Source: a virus
Virus record (IMG/VR): IMGVR_UViG_3300005731_000058
Coordinates: 1-41,522 of that record
DNA length: 41,522 nucleotides
Strand: one strand, 5' to 3'
Made by a program: the position numbers and the translations under genes. The stretch's first letter is position 1; every line of letters begins with the position of its first letter. The notes under the pieces were generated by a model, which saw only the letters and a program-made list of their open reading frames with translations, was not told where the DNA came from and made no database searches. Below are positions 16,629 to 22,573 of the stretch, in pieces.

Positions 16629-17723
16629 ATGGGATGTTGCTGTTTAAACCATAAGGATACCGCCATCTACTACACGGCGGCTAGGATCGGAGCTTCGAGC
16701 GGAAACAGCTTTATTTACTACGACGCGTTGCGTCCGTGGATTGGTGACCAATCGGCATTCGTCCCTGGTCAACCAAGCTCTATTTATGTGGCAAACGGTT
16801 TTTTGTACAACGCAGTAACCTTCAACGCGGGCGCCTTCGATGCATTAGACGGCAATAACTGGATTGTTGTCACCTGCTGGGACATTGACAGTAACAGTGT
16901 TGTTTGGTCGTCGCACGTTGACTCCACCTGCACGGGACTACGGATCTATGCAGACTCAAGTTATGTGTGGGTTGGAACCGATGATGGCGAGGGGTTTAGC
17001 TTCTACGCCAGCAGTGGGACAGTAATTGAGGAGGTGACAGGATTAAGTAGTCTGGGATACCTCTACATGACGGCGGGGGTTGCTGAAAATTCGGTCCAAT
17101 ACGGTCCTCTCGCCGAATACAACCATTTATTCAGCAATACTCAAGTCTCGTTGATTACACATGATTTTGTTAAGGCGTGGGATATTGGGTCTTATTATGT
17201 CGCGTGGTATTCGCCGTCTAGGGTGTACTCTGTCCCGAAGGCGCTTCTATCAAGCGAGACCCTTTTGGCGTCGTTTGATAGTGGAACAAACATCCTGGGA
17301 GCATCAGATTCAGTGTTCTTCGCAGATGACGTTTTTACAAGCAACCAGTTCGATGCGTATGACTATGACGCGAATTTACTGTGGGGAGTTGGCGACAGTG
17401 ATGCACGCAACTACATCAGCTACTACGGATCTTACATTTACTGCACGACGAGTGTAGGCCGGCTATTAAAAATCGACCCAACAGACGGGTCGACTATCTG
17501 GGAGCAAACATTCTTTTTCGTTTCCACATCAGCACAAGAACCGCGAAAATCTCTTATTGACACGTCAAATAACCAGCTTGCGATGGTATCTTCGTTCGTG
17601 ATACGTCCAAGAGACTTGAGTGATGGGGATGTGAACTGGACTAATGGAGTCAGTGCTCAGGACCTCCAGCTTGTCGATAATTGGCTATATGCAAGCTCAA
17701 CAAGAGTTTCTGTCCCAACTTAA
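16629..17723 (+). CDS. putative beta-propeller receptor-binding protein
   Basis: 364 residues with recurrent blade-like segments such as NNWIVVTCWDIDSNSVVWSSHV, SYIYCTTSVGRLLKIDPTDGSTIWEQ and LQLVDNWLYASS. The KIDPTDGSTIWE motif is typical of PQQ/Kelch-type beta-propeller blades. It starts MGCCC, is rich in Tyr and Ser, and is the last gene of the tail cluster, where receptor-binding proteins often sit. Function inferred. Confidence 0.6.
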   Translation: MGCCCLNHKDTAIYYTAARIGASSGNSFIYYDALRPWIGDQSAFVPGQPSSIYVANGFLYNAVTFNAGAFDALDGNNWIVVTCWDIDSNSVVWSSHVDSTCTGLRIYADSSYVWVGTDDGEGFSFYASSGTVIEEVTGLSSLGYLYMTAGVAENSVQYGPLAEYNHLFSNTQVSLITHDFVKAWDIGSYYVAWYSPSRVYSVPKALLSSETLLASFDSGTNILGASDSVFFADDVFTSNQFDAYDYDANLLWGVGDSDARNYISYYGSYIYCTTSVGRLLKIDPTDGSTIWEQTFFFVSTSAQEPRKSLIDTSNNQLAMVSSFVIRPRDLSDGDVNWTNGVSAQDLQLVDNWLYASSTRVSVPT

Positions 17724-17766
17724 AAAAGCAAGCCTCACCACCAACGGGCCAGAAGGTGGGAGGCTC
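17722..17766 (-). terminator. intrinsic terminator of the leftward cluster
   Basis: Read leftward, AGCCTCCCACC and GGTGGTGAGGCT form a stem with one bulge and a 12-base loop, followed by TGCTTTTTT. It lies at the end of the leftward genes and abuts the stop of the rightward tail operon. In the rightward direction the hairpin has no T-run. Confidence 0.7.
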
Positions 17767-17824
17767 TAGTCCTCAGCGGCTAATGGTCAGCGACCACTGA
17801 GGTGTGCGAGTATCTTTCATGCTC

Positions 17825-18097
17825 TCAGAGTTTGCTCTCGATCCTAAGTAGCGTCTGCGTTATCTCAGAGGCCATGATCAATAGAGACCCACTCAGAGAG
17901 AGCGTTATTGCCCCAGCGAATAACGGTGTGATCACACTGAGTAGCTCATCTCCCGATTCGAGGATCAATACAGAAAAAATAATCCCAACAACGGAAAAGC
18001 AAGAACCCGCAACGCAGAAAAAGCCGAACCCGGAAACAAATTTCGCCGACAAACTCACATCAGGCAGGTTGTCTTCATCGTCATTCTCATATCTCAT
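17825..18097 (-). CDS. small membrane protein (90 aa), holin-like topology
   Basis: Two predicted membrane helices (about residues 18-47, AKFVSGFGFFCVAGSCFSVV.., and about 54-78, VITPLFAGAITLSLSGSLLI), with an acidic N-terminus and short charged tail. AAGGGA precedes the ATG. Last gene of the leftward cluster. It could be a superinfection-exclusion or holin-like protein; nothing decides between them. Confidence 0.6.
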   Translation of the reverse strand: MRYENDDEDNLPDVSLSAKFVSGFGFFCVAGSCFSVVGIIFSVLILESGDELLSVITPLFAGAITLSLSGSLLIMASEITQTLLRIESKL

Positions 18098-18250
18098 GAT
18101 ATGTATTCCCTTCAGTCTAAAAAATGCTACATCACCAGTCCAGAGTAAGAAACACGAGATTGAATATCAATCACCAGTCCGACCATCTGTCTCAACTGGT
18201 CGCCCCTGTGGCACTCGCTCAGTCAGTTTGGTCGTTTAAGCAACTGTGTG

Positions 18251-18484
18251 TTAGTTCTTGAGAAAGTCGACAAGAAATTGCATCTCTTTGCATGTGGGAG
18301 ACTCTTTCAACCATGGGCCATTTCCGACAGTAACAACTGTTGTTCCATCACTCATGCACAGGACGTGCAACGTGCGTCCATTCCCAGTCACCTTTTCAAA
18401 TTCGCTGTGATGTGGTTGATTGTCATAAGTGATTTCGAATCCGTTTTCTATTAACCATTTTGGGTTCAATCTTTCATCACTCAT
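18251..18484 (-). CDS. hypothetical protein (77 aa)
   Basis: Acidic small protein with no membrane segment; begins MSDERLNPKWLIENGFEITYDN and ends CKEMQFLVDFLKN. No family recognised. The ATG is preceded by GGAGAC about ten bases away. Part of the leftward cluster of small genes that typically act early on the host. Confidence 0.55.
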   Translation of the reverse strand: MSDERLNPKWLIENGFEITYDNQPHHSEFEKVTGNGRTLHVLCMSDGTTVVTVGNGPWLKESPTCKEMQFLVDFLKN

Positions 18485-18553
18485 CCGAATAGTCTCCTCA
18501 TTGCGTCGATTGATTGTTGTTGCCGCCGTCTCGCTTGCGAATTGTTTGTCTAA

Positions 18554-18745
18554 TCAATAATCGTCATCGTTACGCGGTCTCCCCTTGACAATCTCTCCAA
18601 GTAGGTCTTTACGTCCAATTTTCCTCAACACGGCGTCCCTGACCATAGGGTTGATTTCAATCCCGTTTTCGTCGCAGTATTTGCGAATTGCCTCGTCTTG
18701 ATTGTCGGATACGAGGAGATTGAGTCGTTTTTTTTTCGATGGCAT
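18554..18745 (-). CDS. small ribbon-helix-helix-like protein (63 aa)
   Basis: Basic N-terminus with a short strand (KKRLNLLVSD) followed by two helices (NQDEAIRKYCDENG and INPMVRDAVLRKIG), the layout of MetJ/Arc-type DNA-binding proteins. It is a candidate repressor for the leftward promoters. No ribosome-binding site is obvious. Confidence 0.5.
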   Translation of the reverse strand: MPSKKKRLNLLVSDNQDEAIRKYCDENGIEINPMVRDAVLRKIGRKDLLGEIVKGRPRNDDDY

Positions 18746-18801
18746 TTCTTGATCTTTGCTCTCTTGTTTAGTTGTGGTTACTTACTGAACACCCTTGCGT
18801 G

Positions 18802-19077
18802 CTACAAGTGCTCACCCTTGCGGATTTTATTCAGGAGGTCTCGGAATCGCGAGAATCGTTTTTGGCGGTGCAGTGCGTACTGTGGGACTCCAATCGTCCT
18901 GGCAATTTCGCTGACGTTTGTCGTCTCGACCAGCATACTTATCGCCGCCATCGGCAACCCAGATTGATTCACATTTTTCGCTGGTTGATCCCCTTGCGAT
19001 TGTATCCACTCTAAAATCGTATCAAGTTTCGCGTGGATTTTCTGGAGTTCACTTGACATACCTTCGTCGATTCCCAT
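18802..19077 (-). CDS. helix-turn-helix protein (91 aa)
   Basis: N-terminal coiled coil (SSELQKIHAKLDTILEWIQSQ) followed by VSEIARTIGVPQYALHRQKRFSRFRDLLNK, a helix-turn-helix of the kind found in small phage regulators. Another in-frame ATG lies six codons downstream. It is a candidate regulator of the leftward/rightward control region. Confidence 0.6.
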   Translation of the reverse strand: MGIDEGMSSELQKIHAKLDTILEWIQSQGDQPAKNVNQSGLPMAAISMLVETTNVSEIARTIGVPQYALHRQKRFSRFRDLLNKIRKGEHL

Positions 19078-19112
19078 TATCTATGATTCCAGTAAGAGGG
19101 GTTTCACTATTC

Positions 19113-19148
19113 AGCCTGCATGGTATTGGCGTACCATGCAGGCTTTTT
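19113..19148 (+). terminator. intrinsic terminator, rightward
   Basis: AGCCTGCATGGTA and TACCATGCAGGCT form a perfect 13-base stem with a six-base loop, followed by five T. Its direction opposes the surrounding leftward genes, so it most likely stops late rightward transcripts that pass the end of the tail operon. Confidence 0.75.
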
Positions 19149-19170
19149 CCGTGGGTTGGTGTTGAGCGAT

Positions 19171-19515
19171 TTAAAACTTCCGAGAAGCGTTAATTGGCTC
19201 GATGGCAACATCACCACTCATGGAATCAATAATCAACTCCATTCTGTCTTCGTTAAAGTTGGCGACAACGCGAACCTCAACGCTGTTTCCGTCAGCAGAC
19301 TCATAAACCCACTGCGAATCCGAAAACTCATCGTGCCAGTCTGACGCCTCAAACCCCTGAGCTATCAAGAGCGATTGCATTGCAGCGTTTGCAGTTGCGA
19401 GTGTATTCGCGTCGATTGAATCCAGTGATTGAATCGGCTGAACAATTTTCCCCCAAACTTCCGATAGTTCGCTGAATTCTTTAACTTTTCCGTTGATGGT
19501 GATTGTCGAGTTCAT
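19171..19515 (-). CDS. hypothetical protein (114 aa)
   Basis: Acidic mixed alpha/beta protein: NSTITINGKVKEFSELSE, a helical middle with two Ala-rich stretches, then YESADGNSVEVRVVANFNEDRMELIIDS. A GGGGAAATGA ribosome-binding context precedes the start. No family recognised. An IR (19550-19573) separates it from the gene upstream. Confidence 0.6.
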   Translation of the reverse strand: MNSTITINGKVKEFSELSEVWGKIVQPIQSLDSIDANTLATANAAMQSLLIAQGFEASDWHDEFSDSQWVYESADGNSVEVRVVANFNEDRMELIIDSMSGDVAIEPINASRKF

Positions 19516-19549
19516 TTCATTTCCCCGGTTAGTGTTGGTTAGAGAATTG

Positions 19550-19573
19550 CCCGCCAGTGTGGTTGCTGGCGGG
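19550..19573. other. intergenic hairpin
   Basis: CCCGCCAG and CTGGCGGG form an eight-base stem with an eight-base loop between two leftward genes. No T-run is present leftward. It may reduce read-through or stabilise mRNA ends. Confidence 0.35.
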
Positions 19574-19587
19574 GTTTGGTGTTGGGT

Positions 19588-19794
19588 TTACACTGCGAAC
19601 TTTTTCAGCTCTCTTTTAGCTGCTCGGTTAGCTGTTGACTCTTTTTCGTATTCGCGAAGGAAGAGTACGTCGCCTTCGCTGTGTGTTCCGCTCATGAGAA
19701 GGACGCGAACGCGGTAGCATTGATTGCCATATCCGTTTGTAGTCTTGTGGATAATTGCTTTGTAGTTTCCATTTTCGATTTCGTTGATTTTCAT
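19588..19794 (-). CDS. hypothetical protein (68 aa)
   Basis: Starts MKINEIENGNYKAIIHKTTNGYGNQCYRVRVLLMSG; a small beta-rich domain followed by a basic helix (ESTANRAAKRELKKFAV). It has its own copy of the promoter/operator module 42 bases upstream (19835-19881), with AAAGG as ribosome-binding site. Function unknown; likely an early host-interaction protein. Confidence 0.6.
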   Translation of the reverse strand: MKINEIENGNYKAIIHKTTNGYGNQCYRVRVLLMSGTHSEGDVLFLREYEKESTANRAAKRELKKFAV

Positions 19795-19834
19795 TTCATT
19801 GCCTTTAATTGTGTGTTGGTTGCTGTGTTGAGAT

Positions 19835-19881
19835 AAAGATACACAACTTATCGAACGGCGTCAACAATGTTGTGTATCTTT
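19835..19881 (-). promoter_or_regulatory. leftward promoter with flanking operator arms, copy 1
   Basis: On the minus strand TTGACG (19864-19859), 17-base spacer, TATCTT (19841-19836). A perfect 13-base inverted repeat (AAAGATACACAAC / GTTGTGTATCTTT, 21 bases apart) overlaps the -10 and sits just upstream of the -35. The same layout recurs at 20193-20238. Rightward, the same hairpin is followed by T7 and could also terminate transcription. Confidence 0.7.
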
Positions 19882-19899
19882 TTTTGGTAAAAAGTCAGA

Positions 19900-20151
19900 T
19901 TAAGCCATTTCCTCTTTTGCGTATTGTATCATTGCTTTCATTTCTGCCGACTTGTAAGCGTCCATTGCTTTCTGCCAAACGTCCTTACCGGAAAAGACCT
20001 TGCCAGCACCTCTCCAGACTGAATGTGAAGCGTTGTTACAGATGACTTGTAGCGAGTAATCAGACACCGAGATGAAAGCGGATTTCTTTTCGGCTTGAAG
20101 CTCAAAGGAAGTTCCGTATTTCGTCGTTTCTTGCGATAGAACCAAGATCAT
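19900..20151 (-). CDS. hypothetical protein (83 aa)
   Basis: First gene of the leftward cluster, 43 bases from the -10 of the second promoter/operator module. Sequence: short strands at the N-terminus (ILVLSQETTKYGTSFELQAEKKSAFISVS), a VWRGAGKVF segment and a helical C-terminus. No family recognised. Early expression is expected from its promoter. Confidence 0.6.
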   Translation of the reverse strand: MILVLSQETTKYGTSFELQAEKKSAFISVSDYSLQVICNNASHSVWRGAGKVFSGKDVWQKAMDAYKSAEMKAMIQYAKEEMA

Positions 20152-20192
20152 CGTTTTGCCTTTGTTAATGTGTTGCGTTTGCCTGATGAATT

Positions 20193-20238
20193 AAAGATAC
20201 ACAACTTATCGGCACTATGCAATATGGTTGTGTATGTT
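20193..20238 (-). promoter_or_regulatory. leftward promoter with flanking operator arms, copy 2
   Basis: Minus strand TTGCAT (20222-20217), 17-base spacer, TATCTT (20199-20194). Arms AAGATACACAAC and GTTGTGTATGTT (one mismatch) are 21 bases apart, as in copy 1, and the 17 bases AAGATACACAACTTATC are identical between copies. It serves the gene ending at 20151. Confidence 0.7.
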
Positions 20239-20283
20239 TTTAGCAAAAAAGAAGGAATCAACACTCACACACAATCGAAACCT

Positions 20284-20390
20284 GCATAGCTTTGCATAAC
20301 TCTTGAAATCTTTCAAATTTATATACCGCATAACCTAAGCGGTGAGACGTGCTTTTTCAGAAATCCATTGTGCATAGAAACCCGCATAAC
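20284..20390. repeat. cluster of GCATA(A/G) words in the early control region
   Basis: GCATAG at 20284 and 20372, GCATAAC at 20294, 20328 and 20384. GCATAG followed by GCATAACTC occurs twice (20284-20302 and 20372-20392). An inverted repeat TTGAAA/TTTCAA (20303-20316) and a TATATA (20320-20325) lie between. The region is upstream of the first rightward early gene and is probably a control or protein-binding region; a good -35 is not visible. Confidence 0.4.
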
Positions 20391-20415
20391 TCAGGTAAGG
20401 GTAAGGAGACAAAAA

Positions 20416-20586
20416 ATGAAACAAGCGAAAGCAAAACAGGAAGAGTCAGCATCACGAGCGATGTTCATGCTCATGCTGGCAGTTAAAGACAATCACACCG
20501 AAGAGATACCACGTCACGTTGATTCGATCAACCGAATTGTCGAGCCAAAGGGTTTCCGCTTAATCCAGATCGGTGTGGCACCATGA
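20416..20586 (+). CDS. small hypothetical protein (56 aa), first rightward early gene
   Basis: ATG 20416 has AAGGAG nine bases upstream and is preferred to an upstream in-frame start at 20368. Mostly helical and basic at the start (MKQAKAKQEESASRAMFMLML). The stop overlaps the next gene by four bases. Function unknown. Confidence 0.55.
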   Translation: MKQAKAKQEESASRAMFMLMLAVKDNHTEEIPRHVDSINRIVEPKGFRLIQIGVAP

Positions 20587-20780
20587 GTGGCGTCATCGAG
20601 TGCGGCAAGGTTTACCAGCTTCGAGATTTCCAAAAGATTGCGAATCTTGGCGAGTCAGCAATGAAGACGGCACGCCGTGAATGTGACCAACTTGGAATCA
20701 ACCTGGTCGTGCAAGTCGGTCGCATCAGCTTTGTTCGTGGCGATGACTTCCACGCATACATCGGACTCAAGGATAAATAG
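20583..20780 (+). CDS. excisionase/MerR-type HTH protein (65 aa)
   Basis: YQLRDFQKIANLGESAMKTARRECDQLG is a winged-helix recognition segment, followed by the wing VVQVGRISFVRGDDFHAYI. Such one-domain proteins are common as Xis-like or early regulators in phages. With no integrase in the window, a transcriptional role is more likely than excision. Confidence 0.65.
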   Translation: MSGVIECGKVYQLRDFQKIANLGESAMKTARRECDQLGINLVVQVGRISFVRGDDFHAYIGLKDK

Positions 20781-20839
20781 ACGCCGAATCAGTCCGCGAA
20801 TTTTACGCGGCAGGGTGAGCAATAAGGAATGGTAATTCA

Positions 20840-21451
20840 ATGCGAGAGATTACAGCAGGGCAATTCAGGGAAATCGTCGAAAAGAACAAGTTATGGATCA
20901 ATGGAAAGGAAGGCGGTGACAGAGCCAACTTGAGTGGCGTCAACTTGAGACACGCCAACTTGAGTGGCGTCAACTTGAGACACGCCAACTTGAGTAACGC
21001 AAACTTGAGTAACGCCGACTTGAGACACGCCGACTTGAGTAACGCCGACTTGAGACACGCCGACTTGAGTGACGCCGACTTGAGACACGCCGACTTGAGT
21101 GACGCCAATTTGAGACGCACCAACTTGAGTGACGCCAATTTGAGTGACGCCGACTTGAGTGACGCCGACTTGAGACACGCCAACTTGAGTGAAGTCGACT
21201 TGAGTGAAGCCGTCGCTCGTCTTGATTTTGGCGGCTGGTCCATCTGCGTAAGGCACAATATCACATCTATTGGCTGTCGCACATGTAGCAACGATGACTG
21301 GCTCAAATGGTCACCTGAAGATGTCGCCAACTTTGACTCAAATGCAAGTGATTGGTGGGCTACTCACGGTGATGCTGTCAAAGCGGTAATTCGGTGTGTC
21401 ATGGGAAAACATCGCGGGGTGAGCCAAGCAAAAAACAAAACAACCGCTTGA
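20840..21451 (+). CDS. pentapeptide-repeat protein
   Basis: 203 residues. Residues about 29-124 are near-perfect A(N/D)L(S/R)x pentapeptides ([20 protein letters not shown]), about 19 in a row, predicting a right-handed quadrilateral beta-helix. A C-terminal domain follows: [28 protein letters not shown]... then [14 protein letters not shown]. From memory this tail accompanies similar phage proteins. Some pentapeptide proteins (Qnr, MfpA) mimic DNA and act on gyrase; whether this one does is unknown. Terminator at 21480 follows. Confidence 0.85.
   Translation: MREITAGQFREIVEKNKLWINGKEGGDRANLSGVNLRHANLSGVNLRHANLSNANLSNADLRHADLSNADLRHADLSDADLRHADLSDANLRRTNLSDANLSDADLSDADLRHANLSEVDLSEAVARLDFGGWSICVRHNITSIGCRTCSNDDWLKWSPEDVANFDSNASDWWATHGDAVKAVIRCVMGKHRGVSQAKNKTTA
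20924..21210 (+). repeat. 15/30-bp tandem repeats encoding pentapeptides
   Basis: Units of the type AACTTGAGTGGCGTC and GACTTGAGACACGCC alternate about 19 times with almost no synonymous drift: Leu is always TTG and Ser always AGT. This indicates recent expansion or homogenisation by recombination or slippage, and it opens long spurious frames on the other strand. Confidence 0.9.
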
Positions 21452-21479
21452 CATCTGGCCCGGTGACGTGCGGTTGAGG

Positions 21480-21519
21480 AGTCGGCCCTAATGGCCCGTT
21501 GGGGTCGACTTCGTTTTTT
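21480..21519 (+). terminator. intrinsic terminator after the pentapeptide gene
   Basis: AGTCGGCCC pairs with GGGTCGACT (nine pairs including one G-U) around a 13-base loop, followed by TCGTTTTTT. It would separate the first three early genes from the rest of the operon, as a tR1-like element. Confidence 0.6.
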
Positions 21520-21543
21520 ATACCAACAGCAAGGAAACCAACA

Positions 21544-21771
21544 ATGCTGAACTATATCGCAATCTTATCAATTGTCGCGGTCGGAGCGTGTGCCGCATTT
21601 GCCGCGATACTAGCGACGGTGAAAATCACGACCTACATAGGCGGGTTGATCATTCATGTGTGGGACGCCTGGTCGATTCCGATTCTCACGTTCGTTGCGT
21701 GCAGCTTGTCAATCGTCTCGCTGATTGGCGTTCACGACATTCGCAAATTTTACGACTCACTAAGGGATTGA
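21544..21771 (+). CDS. small membrane protein (75 aa)
   Basis: ATG 21544 with AAGGAAA upstream. Two hydrophobic helices: LNYIAILSIVAVGACAAFAA (about 2-21) and IPILTFVACSLSIVSLIGV (about 46-64), with a basic C-terminus. Function unknown; early position suggests an envelope-directed host-takeover or exclusion role. Confidence 0.6.
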   Translation: MLNYIAILSIVAVGACAAFAAILATVKITTYIGGLIIHVWDAWSIPILTFVACSLSIVSLIGVHDIRKFYDSLRD

Positions 21772-21774
21772 GTG

Positions 21775-22002
21775 ATGATTATTGACAAGATTGGCAGATA
21801 CAGACAGGCAAGCGGAGGGGAAGCGAAGGTCACTGAAATCAGGAATGATGAACCGCGACACTATCCCGTGATAGGTAAAAACTCCAGCGGCAGATATGCA
21901 ACTTGGACCACGAAGGGTACTTGGTGTAGAGGCTCAAGTTGTGGCCTCGACCTTATTGAGTTCATCGGACCACTAAGGCAACCAGGAAAGGAGGCTGAGT
22001 GA
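21775..22002 (+). CDS. hypothetical protein (75 aa)
   Basis: ATG 21775 follows the GAGTGATG junction. Soluble, basic; contains WTTKGTWCRGSSCGLDLIEFIG. No family recognised. Ends with KEAE encoded by the AAAGGAGG ribosome-binding site of the next gene. Confidence 0.6.
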   Translation: MIIDKIGRYRQASGGEAKVTEIRNDEPRHYPVIGKNSSGRYATWTTKGTWCRGSSCGLDLIEFIGPLRQPGKEAE

Positions 22003-22478
22003 TGAAACTTCAAATCCGATGGTTAATTTGTCGTGACATGGGAGAGGTTCGAGCGATTGAATCAGAAGAGACAATCGACCGACTCGAAGATGAGGAACAG
22101 TTCCTTGTTTTGCTGAGGCAACGAAACTGTATCGGAGTAGTCGGCGAAGTCGACGGTCGAATCGTTGCGTACATGATTTACGAGCTGCACAAGAAACGTC
22201 TCCATATCATCAAATTTCGTGTTGCCGAATCATGCACGGGCAACGGGTACGGATCAGCGATGATTATTCGACTGATTGACAAGTTGAGTCAGCAGAGACG
22301 CAATGAAATCAGGCTCGAAGTCAACGAGCAGCGACTGGACTTTTTGATGTTTCTAAAGCGTCAAGGATTTTTCGCAACCGGGATGCACGGCGAGGAAATC
22401 ACGATGTCTTACAAGTTAGACGGGCATCAGTTCGAGCCGACCAATCGAATCAGTAACTACACGGAGACCGAGCGTTGA
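22002..22478 (+). CDS. GNAT-family acetyltransferase
   Basis: 158 residues. VVGEVDGRIVAYMIYELHKKRLHIIKFRVAESCTGNGYGSAMIIRLIDKL (about 47-98) contains the RimI-like beta4-alpha3 acetyl-CoA loop (R-V-A-E-S-C-x-G-N-G-Y-G). IRLEVNEQRLDFLMFLKRQGF is the beta5-alpha4 part. It acetylates an amine on protein or a small molecule; the target is unknown. AAAGGAGG precedes the ATG. Confidence 0.85.
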   Translation: MKLQIRWLICRDMGEVRAIESEETIDRLEDEEQFLVLLRQRNCIGVVGEVDGRIVAYMIYELHKKRLHIIKFRVAESCTGNGYGSAMIIRLIDKLSQQRRNEIRLEVNEQRLDFLMFLKRQGFFATGMHGEEITMSYKLDGHQFEPTNRISNYTETER

Positions 22479-22554
22479 ATTGAATCAACGCTGGCAAGAT
22501 GCAAGATGGACCGATGGCAATGAGTGCTACCACGGATGGCGTTTTTTATTCAAC

Positions 22555-22573
22555 AGGTGAGGGGATATGAATG
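22555..22573 (+). promoter_or_regulatory. double ribosome-binding site for two overlapping frames
   Basis: AGGTGA (22555-22560) lies six bases before the ATG at 22567, and GAGGGG (22559-22564) lies six bases before the ATG at 22571. The two ATGs (ATGAATG) open different frames, both of which stay open for more than 870 bases. Confidence 0.55.

Noticed and set aside
17802-18239. 145-codon forward frame
   Set aside because: Antisense to the hydrophobic two-helix gene 17825-18097, polar low-complexity product, no ribosome-binding site, lies in the leftward cluster.
18698-18967. 89-codon forward frame with hydrophobic stretches
   Set aside because: TTG start without ribosome-binding site and fully antisense to the RHH-like and HTH genes, whose reverse complements give the hydrophobic look.
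20583-20780. Xis-like protein as evidence of a temperate phage
   Set aside because: No integrase, attachment site or CI-like repressor was found in the window, so a regulator role is more likely.
20924-21210. CRISPR-like repeat array
   Set aside because: Repeats are contiguous, 15/30 bp, without unique spacers, and encode pentapeptides in frame.
20803-21330. Long reverse-strand open frames opposite the pentapeptide gene (LKSASLKLA... and TQVGVSQVG... repeats)
   Set aside because: They exist only because the 15-bp repeat has no stops in those frames; no ribosome-binding site, and the forward frame is a known repeat family.
22479-22566. Terminator before the methyltransferase gene (GGCGTTTTTTATTC)
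   Set aside because: The T-run lacks a convincing stem; only a five-base AACGC/GCGTT pairing over a long loop.
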